Source: Lacibacter cauensis
GTDB lineage: Bacteria; Bacteroidota; Bacteroidia; Chitinophagales; Chitinophagaceae
Assembly: GCF_007830055.1 (NCBI RefSeq)
Contig: NZ_VLLE01000006.1
Span: forward strand, 124,001-188,000
Length of the DNA: 64,000 nt
Reading direction: 5' to 3'
Each line of letters opens with the position of its first letter. Position 1 is the first letter of the stretch. This document shows positions 37,132-48,700 of the stretch, piece after piece. The position numbers and the translations under genes were made by a program. Below the pieces are notes generated by a model. The model worked only from the letters and a program-made list of their open reading frames with translations. It made no database searches and was not told the origin of the DNA.

Positions 37132-39669
37132 TCAGTTATCAGATGACTTGACTGATTTCTTGCTCTTTTCTTTAAACGAGAACTTAATCAACTGATTTTC
37201 TTTATCCAAATCGGCAATTACAACATCGCCTTCTTTGATATTCATGTTCAGGATTTCTTCAGCTAACGGATCTTCCAGGTATTTCTGAATAGCCCTGTGC
37301 AACGGACGTGCACCAAACTGCGAGTCGTATCCTTTATCAGAAATAAATTCTTTTGCTTCAGTTGTAAGTTCAAGTGAAAAACCAAGGTTCTTCAAACGTG
37401 TACTTACACCCTTCATTAAAATATCAATGATCTTGAAAATATGCTCTTTCGTAAGTGAATTAAAGATCATTACATCGTCAATACGGTTCAGGAACTCAGG
37501 AGAGAAAGTTTTCTTTAACGCTTTCTCAATAACAGCCTTGCTGTTTTCCTCAGCGTTCTGAATACGAGTAGCCGTTGCAAAACCTACACCTTCACCAAAA
37601 TCCTTTAATTGGCGAACACCAATATTCGATGTCATGATGATGAGCGTATTCTTAAAGTCAACTTTGCGGCCAAGGCCATCTGTAAGCTGCCCATCATCCA
37701 ACACCTGCAACAGAATATTGTAAATATCCGGATGCGCTTTTTCAATCTCATCTAACAACACTACTGAATAAGGCTTACGGCGAACACGTTCTGTTAACTG
37801 ACCACCCTCTTCGTAACCTACATAACCGGGAGGAGCGCCAATTAAACGACTTACGGTAAACTTCTCCATATATTCACTCATATCGATGCGGATCAATGCA
37901 TCTTCGCTATCGAACATGTAACGGGCCAACGCTCTTGCCAACTCTGTTTTACCAACACCTGTGGGACCTAAGAAGATGAATGTACCAATCGGCTTCTTGG
38001 GATCTTTTAAGCCCACACGATTGCGCTGTATAGCTTTCACCACTTTGCTGATTGCTTCGTCCTGGCCAATTACAGCACCTTGCAACTCATCTGCCATTTT
38101 ACGGAGCTTCTCTGTTTCGGCCTGTACCATACGCTTAACAGGAATACCCGTCATCATACTCACCACTTCTGCAATGGCTTCTTCGTCGATGGGATAGCGT
38201 TTATGCTTACTTTCTTCTTCCCATTTCGCTTTCGCTTTTTCAAGCTCTTCGCCCAAACGTTTCTCTGTGTCACGCAATGAAGCAGCTTCTTCAAAACGCT
38301 GGCTTTTAACCACTTTATTTTTTTCCTGCTTAATATCTTCAATCTTCTTCTCCAGGTCGAGTATTTCCTGCGGCACATTGATATTCTTAAGATGCACACG
38401 TGCACCTACTTCATCCAACACATCAATCGCTTTGTCGGGCAATAAACGATCGGTCATATAACGATCACTCAGCTTTACGCAGGCGCTAATAGCCTCATCA
38501 TTATAAGCTACATTGTGGAACTCTTCATATTTTGGTTTAATGTTATGAAGAATCTGAATAGTTTCATCAATACTTGGCGGATCGACAATTACTTTCTGGA
38601 AGCGACGGTCTAATGCTCCATCCTTTTCAATGTACATTCTGTACTCATCCAGTGTTGATGCGCCAATACACTGTAATTCACCTCTTGATAAAGCCGGCTT
38701 GAAAATATTGGATGCATCGAGTGAACCGCTAGCGCCACCAGCTCCAACAATTGTATGAATTTCATCAATAAACAGAATCACATCTCTGTTTTTCTCCAGC
38801 TCATTCATAATAGCTTTCATACGCTCTTCAAACTGGCCACGGTATTTTGTACCTGCAACCAATGCTGCCAGATCGAGCGACACCACACGCTTATCGTACA
38901 ACACTCGGGAAACTTTGCGTTGTACAATTCGTAATGCCAACCCTTCTACAATCGCTGTTTTACCAACACCTGGTTCACCAATTAAGATGGGATTATTCTT
39001 TTTACGACGGGATAAGATTTGCGATACACGTTCAATTTCATCTTCACGACCAACAATCGGATCTAATGCACCGTTCTCTGCTAAACGAGTAATGTCTCTT
39101 CCGAAATTGTCCAGCACCGGTGTTTTACTTTTCGCTCCAGCCGGTTGTTTTGAACGTGATTGAGCGTATTTCGATTTTTCGTCATCGAAATCTTCTTCTC
39201 CCGGATCATCGTATTCTGCTCTTGGATCATTTGATTTTACCATACCTAATTCGTTTCTGAAAATATCGTAATCAATTTCGAACTGGTTCAAAATCTGGGT
39301 TGCGATGTTTTCCTTGTTTTTTAAAATGGATAGCATCAGGTGTTCTGTTTCCACCTGCGGGCTCTTTAATGCTTTAGCTTCGAGTACAGTAACACGTATT
39401 ACTTTCTCTGCTTGTTTTGTTAAAGGAAGACTGTTGATGTTTGCGATATTCTTGCCTGTTTTATCTTTTACAGCAAGTTCAATTTCCTTTCGCAGTTCAT
39501 ATAAATCAACCTGTAAGTTTTTTAATACTTTGATGGCAGTGTTTTCTCCTTCCCGAATCATCCCTAAAACGAGATGCTCGGTACCAATAAAATCATTTCC
39601 AAGCCGCAACGCTTCTTCCCTGCTGAACGAAATGATTTCCTTTACTTGTGTTGAAAAATTATGATCCAT
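37132..39669 (-). CDS. clpC: ATP-dependent Clp protease ATPase subunit ClpC
   Basis: 845-residue Hsp100 unfoldase that feeds ClpP. An N-terminal double Clp-N domain ([22 protein letters not shown]) is followed by AAA domain 1 (Walker [10 protein letters not shown], Walker [10 protein letters not shown]), a middle coiled coil with a UVR-type segment ([20 protein letters not shown]), and AAA domain 2 ([22 protein letters not shown]) with the C-terminal D2-small domain. Divergent from the STAS gene with 83 nt between starts; no ctsR/mcsB neighbours, as is usual in Bacteroidota. Confidence 0.96.
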   Translation of the reverse strand: MDHNFSTQVKEIISFSREEALRLGNDFIGTEHLVLGMIREGENTAIKVLKNLQVDLYELRKEIELAVKDKTGKNIANINSLPLTKQAEKVIRVTVLEAKALKSPQVETEHLMLSILKNKENIATQILNQFEIDYDIFRNELGMVKSNDPRAEYDDPGEEDFDDEKSKYAQSRSKQPAGAKSKTPVLDNFGRDITRLAENGALDPIVGREDEIERVSQILSRRKKNNPILIGEPGVGKTAIVEGLALRIVQRKVSRVLYDKRVVSLDLAALVAGTKYRGQFEERMKAIMNELEKNRDVILFIDEIHTIVGAGGASGSLDASNIFKPALSRGELQCIGASTLDEYRMYIEKDGALDRRFQKVIVDPPSIDETIQILHNIKPKYEEFHNVAYNDEAISACVKLSDRYMTDRLLPDKAIDVLDEVGARVHLKNINVPQEILDLEKKIEDIKQEKNKVVKSQRFEEAASLRDTEKRLGEELEKAKAKWEEESKHKRYPIDEEAIAEVVSMMTGIPVKRMVQAETEKLRKMADELQGAVIGQDEAISKVVKAIQRNRVGLKDPKKPIGTFIFLGPTGVGKTELARALARYMFDSEDALIRIDMSEYMEKFTVSRLIGAPPGYVGYEEGGQLTERVRRKPYSVVLLDEIEKAHPDIYNILLQVLDDGQLTDGLGRKVDFKNTLIIMTSNIGVRQLKDFGEGVGFATATRIQNAEENSKAVIEKALKKTFSPEFLNRIDDVMIFNSLTKEHIFKIIDILMKGVSTRLKNLGFSLELTTEAKEFISDKGYDSQFGARPLHRAIQKYLEDPLAEEILNMNIKEGDVVIADLDKENQLIKFSFKEKSKKSVKSSDN

Positions 39670-39701
39670 AACGGATATTCGGTTTTTACAATTATAACGA
39701 A

Positions 39702-39709
39702 TAATTTTG
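39702..39709 (+). promoter_or_regulatory. -7 promoter element of the STAS-rnz pair
   Basis: TAATTTTG fits TAnnTTTG, 43 nt before the STAS gene ATG. Confidence 0.4.
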
Positions 39710-39752
39710 ACTGAAGTTTACGATAAGTTACACACTATCTGTTAATAATACT

Positions 39753-40127
39753 ATGATTGTCAAAATTGATACCAAGGAAAAATTCCACGTCATTACACCG
39801 GCCGAACCAACCCTTTCGGAAAATATGACAGAGGAATTCAGCCAATTGTTGCTTTCCTGTCGGGAAAAGGAGATAAAAAATGTTGTATTGAGCTTAAAAG
39901 ATGTTACCAGTATTGACAGTCCGATAGCGCAGGCTATTGTAAACTGCCAACAAGATTTTTACGACAATGAAACATCATTTGTTGTTTGCGAAATGGCTCC
40001 CGCTGTTGAATCGGTTTTTGAAGAAGCCGAGCTACTTGATCTGCTGAACTTTACCCCCACCGAAAGTGAAGCGTGGGACATTGTGCAAATGGAAGAAATT
40101 GAAAGAGATCTTTTCGGAGAAGAATAA
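39753..40127 (+). CDS. STAS-domain (anti-anti-sigma-like) protein
   Basis: 124 residues, cytoplasmic. The STAS fold is suggested by KNVVLSLKDVTSIDSPIAQA, where the Ser-Pro after Asp occupies the position phosphorylated in SpoIIAA-type proteins, followed by a helix and the strand SFVVCEM. The C-terminal tail is strongly acidic (QMEEIERDLFGEE). No anti-sigma kinase partner is nearby. It sits 39 nt upstream of rnz, probably in one transcript. Confidence 0.75.
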   Translation: MIVKIDTKEKFHVITPAEPTLSENMTEEFSQLLLSCREKEIKNVVLSLKDVTSIDSPIAQAIVNCQQDFYDNETSFVVCEMAPAVESVFEEAELLDLLNFTPTESEAWDIVQMEEIERDLFGEE

Positions 40128-40166
40128 ACCGTATCATTGTTTAAGTAACCTAAACCAACTGAATTC

Positions 40167-41069
40167 ATGCTCGCTGTTACCATACTTGGCAATAACTCAG
40201 CTATACCTGCATACGGAAGACACCCTACTTCGCAAATTGTTACAATCAGCGACGATCTGATTATGTTCGACTGTGGCGAAGGCAGCCAGATCCAGATCAT
40301 GAACTTCAAAATAAAACGCAGCCGCATCAACCACATTTTTATTTCGCACCTGCACGGCGATCATTACTTTGGTTTAATTGGCCTGCTAAGCAGCTTTGCA
40401 CTTTTGGGCAGAATACAGCCGTTGAGTGTTTATGGCCCTGCGCCTTTAAAAGAAATTATTGAATTACAGTTTAAAATATCCAACACAAGCCTGCCCTTTC
40501 AGTTAACATTTCATTCAATTGAAAAAGCAGGGCTGCTCCTGGATGCAAAAAACTACACGGTAGAATGCTTCCCTACCCAGCACCGTATTGAATGCTGGGG
40601 GTTTCTTGTGCGTGAAAAAAAGCAACCCCGTAAGATTAACATGGAAAAGGTTTCTGCCTATAATATTGACGCAAGTCTGTTTCCCTCTCTGCAAAAAGGT
40701 GAAGACTTTGTATCAGCCAATGGTGAAATAGTAAAAAATGAATTGCTTACCGATGCCAATACGAAGCCCAAGAGCTACGCTTTTTGTGCAGATACGATTT
40801 ACGATGAAGGATTGGTGCCGGTAATTAAGGAGGTTGATATGATTTACCATGAAACCACTTATCCTGCCTCATTGGCCGAAAAAGCCACAGAACGACACCA
40901 TTCCACCAGCAAGCAAGCCGCCAGTATTGCATCGCTTGCAAATAACAAGCGATTACTCATCGGTCATTTCTCAGCCAAGTTTGAAGATATCGGCCAGTTT
41001 GAGCGTGAGGCAAAAGAGGTATTTCCCCATACAGAAATAGCGCTGGAAGGCACCACTTACCTGGTTTAA
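40167..41069 (+). CDS. rnz: Ribonuclease Z
   Basis: Metallo-beta-lactamase-fold endonuclease that trims tRNA 3' ends, needed here since the tRNA-Gln in this window does not encode CCA. 300 residues; the metal motif is SHLHGDHYFG (His61, His63, Asp65, His66), with FDCGEGSQIQ upstream, FCADTIYDE, HETTYP and HHSTSKQAASIA, and the last metal His in LIGHFSAKFED. The start ATG at 40167 gives MLAVTILGNNSA, typical for the family. Confidence 0.95.
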   Translation: MLAVTILGNNSAIPAYGRHPTSQIVTISDDLIMFDCGEGSQIQIMNFKIKRSRINHIFISHLHGDHYFGLIGLLSSFALLGRIQPLSVYGPAPLKEIIELQFKISNTSLPFQLTFHSIEKAGLLLDAKNYTVECFPTQHRIECWGFLVREKKQPRKINMEKVSAYNIDASLFPSLQKGEDFVSANGEIVKNELLTDANTKPKSYAFCADTIYDEGLVPVIKEVDMIYHETTYPASLAEKATERHHSTSKQAASIASLANNKRLLIGHFSAKFEDIGQFEREAKEVFPHTEIALEGTTYLV

Positions 41070-41078
41070 GCGAAATGT

Positions 41079-42221
41079 TTACTTCGACTGATTAAGCCAG
41101 CGCAGAAATTCCGGCATTTGTGCCTGCCAAAAGGCTTCGTTATGTCTGCCATTCTTTATTACCGTGAACTTTAATTTGCTGTTTCCTTTTTGGAGCAACA
41201 GGTTTTGCATACGCTGCATGTCACTCACCATTTCATTGCTCTCCTTATCGCCGCAAACAAAGTAAAACGAGCCTTTTACAGAAGGTTTTGCTTCAACTGC
41301 GGTATACAGCTGCGGTGCAATCCAAAAGGAAGGAGAAAACACACCCGCTTTGGTAAATACATCGGGATACTTATATGAAGTATAAAAAGAAATCAATCCA
41401 CCCATTGAACTACCGGCGACAGCTGTGTTGGCAGCCTCTTTTTTTGTGCGAAAGTGCTTATCGATATACGGCTTGAGCGTTTGTGCCAAAAAATCGGCAT
41501 AGGCATCGCCCTCCCCTTTTCCGTATTTCGAATCGAATGGATTATACTCCGTTAGCCTCCTGTCGTTTCCATGATCGATACCAACCACAATCCATTGTTT
41601 GCGGTCGGGTATGGAATCGAGCAATTCATCAACTCCCCATTCGCCGTATGCAGATGTGAGCGCATCAAACAAATTTTGCCCGTCTTGCATATACAGAACA
41701 GGATAGCTCCTTTTCGACCATGCATAACCATCCGGTAAATAAATCCAAATCCGTCGCTTGCTGTTTAGCTGCGGTATAAAAAAAGCAGTATCTACAACAA
41801 ACACATTCTTTGTTCTTGTTGATACAGGAGGTCGTTTCGGAATATCATCGGCCCATGCATCAATGCCAATACTGATCGTTGTATCGGAACTGATTTTCAC
41901 TACCCTGTTGCTTACAGAAGCCCCATTGGCAGCGCACTCTACTTTGCTCCATGAACCACGGGTAATTTTATACTCAAGAATACCTGCTGCAGAAACCTTC
42001 AGCTGATGCACCAGTTTGCCGTCAGCACTTTTAGTAAACTTGAAATAAGCAGAACCGGGATTCCAATCGTTAAAATTGCCGGCGAGATAGAGTGTGTCAC
42101 CCACATGGAGGATAGGCACATTTTCAATTTTGAAATTGACGATGTACTGTGCCTCACCAACGCATGCTACTGCTATGGAAAAACAAATAAACAGGAAAAA
42201 TTTCTGAAGCCGGTATTGCAT
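41079..42221 (-). CDS. Secreted esterase with N-terminal glycogen-binding-like domain
   Basis: 380 residues with a signal peptide ending GEAQ. Residues ~25-115 resemble a CBM48/AMPK-type starch- or glycogen-binding fold (YLAGNFNDWNPGSAYFKF). The rest is an alpha/beta-hydrolase of the esterase D/Fes type: RRIWIYLPDGY, YPVLYMQDGQNLFD, the nucleophile in AGSSMGGLIS, and the late His in KNGRHNEAFW. Such two-domain proteins act on acylated sugars or siderophores; the substrate here is unknown. Stop-to-stop convergent with rnz (9 nt). Confidence 0.82.
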   Translation of the reverse strand: MQYRLQKFFLFICFSIAVACVGEAQYIVNFKIENVPILHVGDTLYLAGNFNDWNPGSAYFKFTKSADGKLVHQLKVSAAGILEYKITRGSWSKVECAANGASVSNRVVKISSDTTISIGIDAWADDIPKRPPVSTRTKNVFVVDTAFFIPQLNSKRRIWIYLPDGYAWSKRSYPVLYMQDGQNLFDALTSAYGEWGVDELLDSIPDRKQWIVVGIDHGNDRRLTEYNPFDSKYGKGEGDAYADFLAQTLKPYIDKHFRTKKEAANTAVAGSSMGGLISFYTSYKYPDVFTKAGVFSPSFWIAPQLYTAVEAKPSVKGSFYFVCGDKESNEMVSDMQRMQNLLLQKGNSKLKFTVIKNGRHNEAFWQAQMPEFLRWLNQSK

Positions 42222-42240
42222 ACTCCAGAAGATACGATTC

Positions 42241-43128
42241 TTACTTAATACGCTGCAAATAGTTTACAACAGATTGGTGTAAACCTTCACTTAAAGGTAC
42301 AACCGGTAACCGCAGATGATTATCAATCAAGCCCAGCTCTGCCAGAAATGCTTTTACGCCGGCTGGGTTGTTTTCTGCAAACAGCAAATCGTATGCTTCC
42401 AGCATTTGATCGTTTAACAATTTAGCTGCCGCAAAATTATTTTGCAAAGAGAGACGGACCATTTCAGCAAACTGCTTCGGCATACAGTTGGCAATTACAC
42501 TGATGATGCCATCCATACCGCAAGCCATTTGTGGTAAAGCAAGGTTATCATCCCCGCTAAGTACAAGAAAATCGGCTGGCTTGTCCTTCAATATCTGCAT
42601 GGCTTGTGTTAAATCGCCGCTGGCTTCTTTTATGCCAATGATATTTTTGAAATCATGCGCCAAACGCAAGGTTGTTTGTGCCGACATGTTGCGGCCGGTA
42701 CGCCCCGGAACATTATAAAGAATAATGGGCTTGGGAGATACTTCTGCTAATGCTTTGTAATGTTGATAAATACCTTCCTGTGATGGCTTATTGTAATAAG
42801 GGCTTGCACTCAGCACAGCTGCTGCCTTATGTAAAGGAAATGTTTCCAGATCTTTAATAAGCGACAAGGTATTGTTACCGCCGATACCAACAACAACAGG
42901 CACTCTGTCTGCAACAATGTTATAGGTAAAAAGGATCAGTTCAATCTTTTCGTCCTTGCTTAAAGTTGGCGTTTCGCCGGTAGTACCCAGTGTTACTACA
43001 TACTCTGCACCGTTTTCAATTACATAATTAATGACACGTTCAAGCGCAGGAAAGTCAATTTCCATATTTTGCTTAAATGGAGTTACCAACGCCACACCTG
43101 TACCTCTCAGCAATTCTCTATAATTCAT
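42241..43128 (-). CDS. dapA: 4-hydroxy-tetrahydrodipicolinate synthase
   Basis: Condenses pyruvate and aspartate semialdehyde in lysine/diaminopimelate synthesis. 295 residues; VALVTPFKQN, the GTTGE pyruvate site, the Tyr in ILYNVPGRTGRN and the Schiff-base Lys in IGIKEASGDL are all visible, followed by LSGDDNLALP. It starts 43 nt after the accA stop and is followed after 19 nt by the esterase gene. Confidence 0.95.
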   Translation of the reverse strand: MNYRELLRGTGVALVTPFKQNMEIDFPALERVINYVIENGAEYVVTLGTTGETPTLSKDEKIELILFTYNIVADRVPVVVGIGGNNTLSLIKDLETFPLHKAAAVLSASPYYNKPSQEGIYQHYKALAEVSPKPIILYNVPGRTGRNMSAQTTLRLAHDFKNIIGIKEASGDLTQAMQILKDKPADFLVLSGDDNLALPQMACGMDGIISVIANCMPKQFAEMVRLSLQNNFAAAKLLNDQMLEAYDLLFAENNPAGVKAFLAELGLIDNHLRLPVVPLSEGLHQSVVNYLQRIK

Positions 43129-43171
43129 ACACCAGAAAAAAAGTAGTTATCGTTTTAAGTTGAATTTACGT

Positions 43172-44146
43172 TTAGATCTCGTCCCAGAAACCCATTTTAC
43201 TGTATCGTTCGATGCGGTTTTTAATACGCACTTCCGGATCGATAGTTTTTAACTCCTGTAACAACGGCAGCAATTCCTTCTTCAGTAATTGGGCCGCCAG
43301 ATCATAATCCCAATGTGCACCGCCGGCAGGTTCGGGTACAATACCATCTACCAAGCCGAATTTATGCATGTGTTCGGGAGTGAGTTTTAATTGCTCGGCT
43401 GCTATTTCTTTCTTTTCCCAGCTACGCCACAAAATAGAACTGCAGCTTTCGGGGGAGATTACAGTATACCAGGTATTTTCCAGCATCAACACTTTATCGC
43501 CAACCCCAATACCTAAAGCACCACCACTTGCACCCTCGCCAATAACCACACAAATTACAGGTACTTTCAGCCGCATCATTTCATAAATATTCCGGGCAAT
43601 CGCTTCACCTTGCCCTCTTTCTTCTGCTTCAAGCCCAGGATAGGCACCGGGTGTATCAATTAACGTAATGATTGGTTTATTAAATTTTTCTGCCAGCTTC
43701 ATTAACCGAAGTGCCTTACGGTATCCTTCGGGGTTTGCCATACCAAAATTACGCAGCTGGCGCATTTTGGTATTGATTCCTTTTTGCTGACCGATAACCA
43801 TTACTGTTTCACCATCCAACTGGGCAAAACCGCCCACCATGGCCTTATCATCTTTCACTCCTCTGTCGCCAAAAATTTCTACAAAGTTGGTACACATTTT
43901 ATCGATGTACTTAAGTGTATATGGACGGTCGGGATGACGACTCAGCTGCACTTTTTGCCAGCTGGTGAGTTCTTTTGTAATGTCTTCTCTTTTAGCGATA
44001 ATACTTTTCTCAAGTTGATCAATGGTTCCGGAGTAATCAACCTTCGCATTCTTTTCTGCACGTTGACGGAAATCTTTCAATTCATCCACCAATTCTTTGA
44101 TTGGCTTTTCCAATTCTATAAACTGACGGTTTTCTAGTGATGGCAT
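43172..44146 (-). CDS. accA: Acetyl-CoA carboxylase carboxyltransferase subunit alpha
   Basis: 324 residues; transfers the carboxyl group from biotin to acetyl-CoA to form malonyl-CoA. Family blocks: [23 protein letters not shown]-like [45 protein letters not shown] and [20 protein letters not shown]. The partner accD is not in the window. It lies downstream of the susD terminator and starts its own unit with dapA. Confidence 0.95.
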   Translation of the reverse strand: MPSLENRQFIELEKPIKELVDELKDFRQRAEKNAKVDYSGTIDQLEKSIIAKREDITKELTSWQKVQLSRHPDRPYTLKYIDKMCTNFVEIFGDRGVKDDKAMVGGFAQLDGETVMVIGQQKGINTKMRQLRNFGMANPEGYRKALRLMKLAEKFNKPIITLIDTPGAYPGLEAEERGQGEAIARNIYEMMRLKVPVICVVIGEGASGGALGIGVGDKVLMLENTWYTVISPESCSSILWRSWEKKEIAAEQLKLTPEHMHKFGLVDGIVPEPAGGAHWDYDLAAQLLKKELLPLLQELKTIDPEVRIKNRIERYSKMGFWDEI

Positions 44147-44200
44147 ATATGAAAAGTTAGATTATGAAATTAAATGTTCGGGCTGCAATATTAATGAAAA

Positions 44201-44229
44201 AAGCCACCTTAAGGTTATTAAGGTGGCTT
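44201..44229 (-). terminator. Terminator after susD
   Basis: 12-bp stem AAGCCACCTTAA / TTAAGGTGGCTT, loop GGTTA; the minus strand continues with T6. Confidence 0.9.
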
Positions 44230-44251
44230 ATTCTAAAAGGAACGAGAAATA

Positions 44252-45745
44252 TTATCTCCAACCAGCATTAGAAGTACCAATGCCGTCAGCTTTTGCCTCA
44301 GTTCCAAAAGTATAGAATGGCGGAGTTAAACGGAATAATTCCAAAATCTTAGCAGGAATAGGGAAATGAAGTGGCGTACCCTTCTGCAAGAGATTCTGTT
44401 TACGCATTTCGAAAAACTGGATACCCATACCAGTTGTATAAAGTTCAACATGTCTTTCGTGGTGAATAGCCTTTATTATATCGGCAAGCACAGCACCTAC
44501 CGGAGTCATATTACCTCTAGTAACACGTGTACCTGCATTAATAATGGCTGCAGCACCCGCTAAATCACCAGTATATGCACGAGCTTCAGCTTTTAAAAGA
44601 TCATTTTCAGCCTTCATTACTTCAGCTTTTTCCCCAATTGCTGCTACATAAATAGCATCATAACGCTTATTTCGATAGTTGGAAAAGTGGTAGTAACCAC
44701 GAGCTGCTAAAAAGTCGTTTGAAGGAAGATATTGGAAATCGCTGTTTAATCGCTGATCAATTGGTGCTGTTGATGCAGGGGGATGTGGGAAAGTTGGGGA
44801 ATCATCCCAATGCTTAGGCTGAGTTGGATCCATAAGATTGACAACATACATATCAGTACGGCCCCAACCTGGGTAAGTAAGATAATCTCCTGCTTCAAAA
44901 TACCAAGTACTCGTTCCGTCCATTACAACCTTCCAATCAGAGGTAATACCAGCGTCGGCATAAGTTTTCACCTTAGCCCAATCTGTAGCTGCTAACTCTG
45001 TTTTGTTTCTTGGAAGATATGAAAGGATACGGGCTGCAGCTGTATTACACATTTTCTTGAAATCTGCGCTTGAAACAGCTGTTGGTGAGCCAAGCCAGTT
45101 AGTGGGTATTGTAAACGAAGAGTTGGACTCTGCAATTGCTTTTTCAAGATAAGCGATTGCAGCTGCTGCTACCTCTTTGTAAGGTTTTGCAGTTTCGAGC
45201 TTACCTTCAACAGTTGTTTTTTCATCAACAACATGAGCTTTATCAAACAGAAGAGCCAAGTTACCATAAGCCACTCCTTGTATAAAGTGAGCCATTGCAA
45301 GTGCTCTTGTATTGCCAGCTCCGTTATCGCCAATTTTCACCCCACCATCAATAGCTTTGATGACTAAACTTGCTGTTGAAATGGCAGAGTACATTTTATC
45401 ATATGTTGCTTTTAGCACTGTACCATTAGCATAGCTCGGAGAGTTATTCCAGCCGTTGTTACGAGGCTCCCATGACATATCTCGCATGCCAGCATTACCC
45501 CAAGAACAGGTAACATGATCTGCAGCAACAGCCATCATCATTTGAACACCTGTAAAATCATGTTCTCCATGAAAAACAGTGTTGAAAAGACCGGCAGCTA
45601 CATTCTCAACATCTTCGCCTTTTGCATATACCTTTTTGAAATCCGGATCATTTTCATTTGGAACATCCAAAATGTTCTTTTTACAACCTGATGCCCCTAC
45701 TGTAAGAAGGGCTAAAAAAAGCAGGTATTTATTGATTTTTTTCAT
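44252..45745 (-). CDS. SusD/RagB-like nutrient-binding lipoprotein
   Basis: 497 residues with a lipoprotein signal; the lipobox is VGASGC with Cys21. Alpha-helical SusD proteins cap the SusC barrel and bind glycans or peptides. Family features: ENVAAGLFNTVF, AMAHFIQGVAYGNLALLFD, and near the end ADIIKAIHHERHVELYTTGMGIQFFEMRKQ (helices that pack on SusC). It lies 18 nt downstream of susC and ends at a strong terminator. No glycoside hydrolase, peptidase or ECF sigma/anti-sigma pair adjoins, so the substrate cannot be guessed. Confidence 0.92.
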   Translation of the reverse strand: MKKINKYLLFLALLTVGASGCKKNILDVPNENDPDFKKVYAKGEDVENVAAGLFNTVFHGEHDFTGVQMMMAVAADHVTCSWGNAGMRDMSWEPRNNGWNNSPSYANGTVLKATYDKMYSAISTASLVIKAIDGGVKIGDNGAGNTRALAMAHFIQGVAYGNLALLFDKAHVVDEKTTVEGKLETAKPYKEVAAAAIAYLEKAIAESNSSFTIPTNWLGSPTAVSSADFKKMCNTAAARILSYLPRNKTELAATDWAKVKTYADAGITSDWKVVMDGTSTWYFEAGDYLTYPGWGRTDMYVVNLMDPTQPKHWDDSPTFPHPPASTAPIDQRLNSDFQYLPSNDFLAARGYYHFSNYRNKRYDAIYVAAIGEKAEVMKAENDLLKAEARAYTGDLAGAAAIINAGTRVTRGNMTPVGAVLADIIKAIHHERHVELYTTGMGIQFFEMRKQNLLQKGTPLHFPIPAKILELFRLTPPFYTFGTEAKADGIGTSNAGWR

Positions 45746-45763
45746 ATCAAATAGTTTATAGTA

Positions 45764-48700
45764 TTAGAATGTAAACTGAAGAGAAAACGCAACGTTTCTG
45801 TAAATTGGATTAGCATAGATACCATCCACAGGGAATCTGATTGTTCCCACTTCAGGATCGTAGCCAGAATATTTTGAAAATGTTAAAAGATTTCTGCCAA
45901 CGACTTTGGCATTGATTCCTTTTACAAAACCATTAAAAATATTACCTAAAGCCTTGGACGGTACTGTATAGCCTAAAGAAACTTCACGAACTTTTACATA
46001 AGTACCATCTTCTACCCAGTATGCGTTAGCATTGTTTGCATCATACATGCCAGCTCCCCAATAGGCGGCTGCTTTCTTCTGATCAGCAGGAACATTTGTC
46101 ATATCCTGCTTTTGACTAATGTAGTTAAATACTAAACGTTGCTCTTTACCATTGTAAATATCTCCGCCTTGTTTCCAATCTAAAAGGAGGTAAAACTGAA
46201 AGTTTTTATACGTAAGAATATTTGAAATACCAGCAACAAAGTCAGGATTACCGTTGCCAATTTTGCCATACCACAAAGAACCATCGGCATTCAGTTTCTT
46301 AATCGGCAACTCATTGGGTTTCCCTTCGGTTCCTTTTGCAATTACATAACCTTCGCTGTTAACAACATAGTCAGCAATTGTTTTACCTGCAGGAAGCTGA
46401 GTTGCCATTTCATCCAAAGTTCTCACCATGCGGTAGCCATAAATTGCACCATAAACCTCTCCTTGTTTAATGTAGAACATATTCTGATCACCATTGAAGT
46501 CCTGGCCTCCCGCCAAATAAGGAGCAATTGGCAATTCGGTGATCTTTTGCTGTACTCTTGAGAATACTACATTAGTTTTCCAAGAAAAATCTTTTTTCTT
46601 GATCCAGTTTGCACCAAATGTAAACTCAAGAGTGTTTGACTTTACTGTACCTGCATTTTGCCACTGGCTATTGAAACCATCATTTAAGAATGGGATCAAA
46701 GGAACATTGAGGAATTGATCTTTTGTTGTTGACATCGCATATGTTACTTCAAGGCTGAATTTCTTTAAGAAATCTACATTTAACCCTATTTCCTTTTCCT
46801 CTGTTTGTGAAGGCTTCAGGAATGTGTTACCTTTTTGGCTTGCAACAGCATTACCATTTGACAGATTATAAACTTCGTACTGCCAATCAAAGCCTGGACG
46901 AATACCGGCTGTTCCATAAGCGGCTCTAATTTTCAACTCATCAATTCCTTTTATCTTGATATCTTCAGAAAGGCGATAAGCTGCGGAAGCTCTGTAGTAA
47001 GGATTCCAACGTGCGTCCTTACCAAATAAGGATGAGCCATCGTAGCGAAACATTCCATCAAAAAGGATTTTCTCTTTCCAATCCATACCTAAGATAGCGA
47101 AGTAGTTTTGAGCCTTTTCGTTTTCGATATACGAAGAAGCGTCGTTAATGGTTGAAAAGTTTTCGAAGTTTTCTATACCTGAAATACGGAACTGAGAAGC
47201 ACTAATATAGTTGCTTTCATAATGTCTATTTTCATAGAGATAAGATAATTTTCCTCTAGCTGAAAAGTTTCCAAACTTATGCCCTAAGTTGAGTGTAACT
47301 TGTGTATTACTTACTTTTGACTCGCTGGTTGATTGCGACATGCCTCCTTGTGTGTAAGACATGCCCATTGTAGCTGCAGTTCCACCAGATCTTGTCCATG
47401 TATCTTGAGGGTTGATTGAAGAAGATCGGTCATTCTGAATTTCCATGGTTTGAACAACATCCAAATCTGCCCATTCAGTAAACTTAATATTCGCATTGTA
47501 GTTCGCTAGCCATCTGCGTGATTTTGATGAATTCTTTTGTTTATATAAAGGGTACAGAGGGTTTGTAATCTCCGCATTGAAATTATTGATACGTAAGTAG
47601 TAAGGTTGCCCATCAGGATTCGGAGCAAATAAATTTACGTCTTTCTCCATGCGTGCAATATTGTAAAAGAGCCCACTTGAAGAACCTGCAGTGCTCGAAG
47701 CCCTGTTAATCCAAAGATTTGAAGCACTGAAACGCAACCAAGGCGTAATATTTTGGTCGATGTTAAACCGGAAATTTTGACGTTGGTAGCCATCGGTAAG
47801 CTTAACAACACCTTCTTGCTTGTTATTTTCGAACGAAAGATAAACGTTGTTTTTTTCCGTACGGTTTGCTACAGAAATAAAGTTTACCATATTCAACCCA
47901 GTTCTAAAGAACTCTGCTTGTTGATTACGATATACACCATAAGGATTATCCATATAACCATCTGCATCTATTGCTCTTGAACCGCTAATTCCAGGATGAT
48001 ATCCTGCATCAGCATAACCCGCAGGGTAAGTTACACCAGCATACTTGGTATATTTTCCTTGTGCAGTCTGCCAGTCACTGGCTAATGCATAATAATGAGA
48101 TTCAGATGTTTTCAGATAATGTGAAAGGTTTTGCATACCTAATTCATTACGAACTGTAATGACTGGTTTATTGGCAGCAAGCCCTTTTCCTCTCTTAGTA
48201 ATAACAGAAATAACGCCATTTCCAGCTCGAGAACCATATAAAGCTGAAGCTGCAGCACCTTTCACTACTTCTATTGATTCTACATCATCGATATTAATGT
48301 CTGCAAGACTACCCGACATAATAACTCCATCCACAAGAATCAGCGGAGCTGAACTTGTGCTCAGGTTATTGTCACCTCTTAATAACAAATCAGCTCCCTG
48401 TCCAGGGTTACCGTTTACTGATGAAGTTTTTAAACCAGCTACTTTACCAGCTAATGCATTTGCTGCAGAGGACGCAGGTACAGTTTGTAATTGCTCTGCA
48501 CCCACCTTGGTTACAGACACAGTCATTTTCTTCTTAGTAGTAGCACCCGCAACACCGGTTACGATTACTTCGCCAATTTCTTTACCAGAAGACTTCAATG
48601 AAATAGAAAATGAAGATTGTGAACCGATAGAAACGTCCTGCACTTCAAAACCAACTGCCGAAATAGTTAAAGTTCTGGCAGATGAACTAACACTAAGACT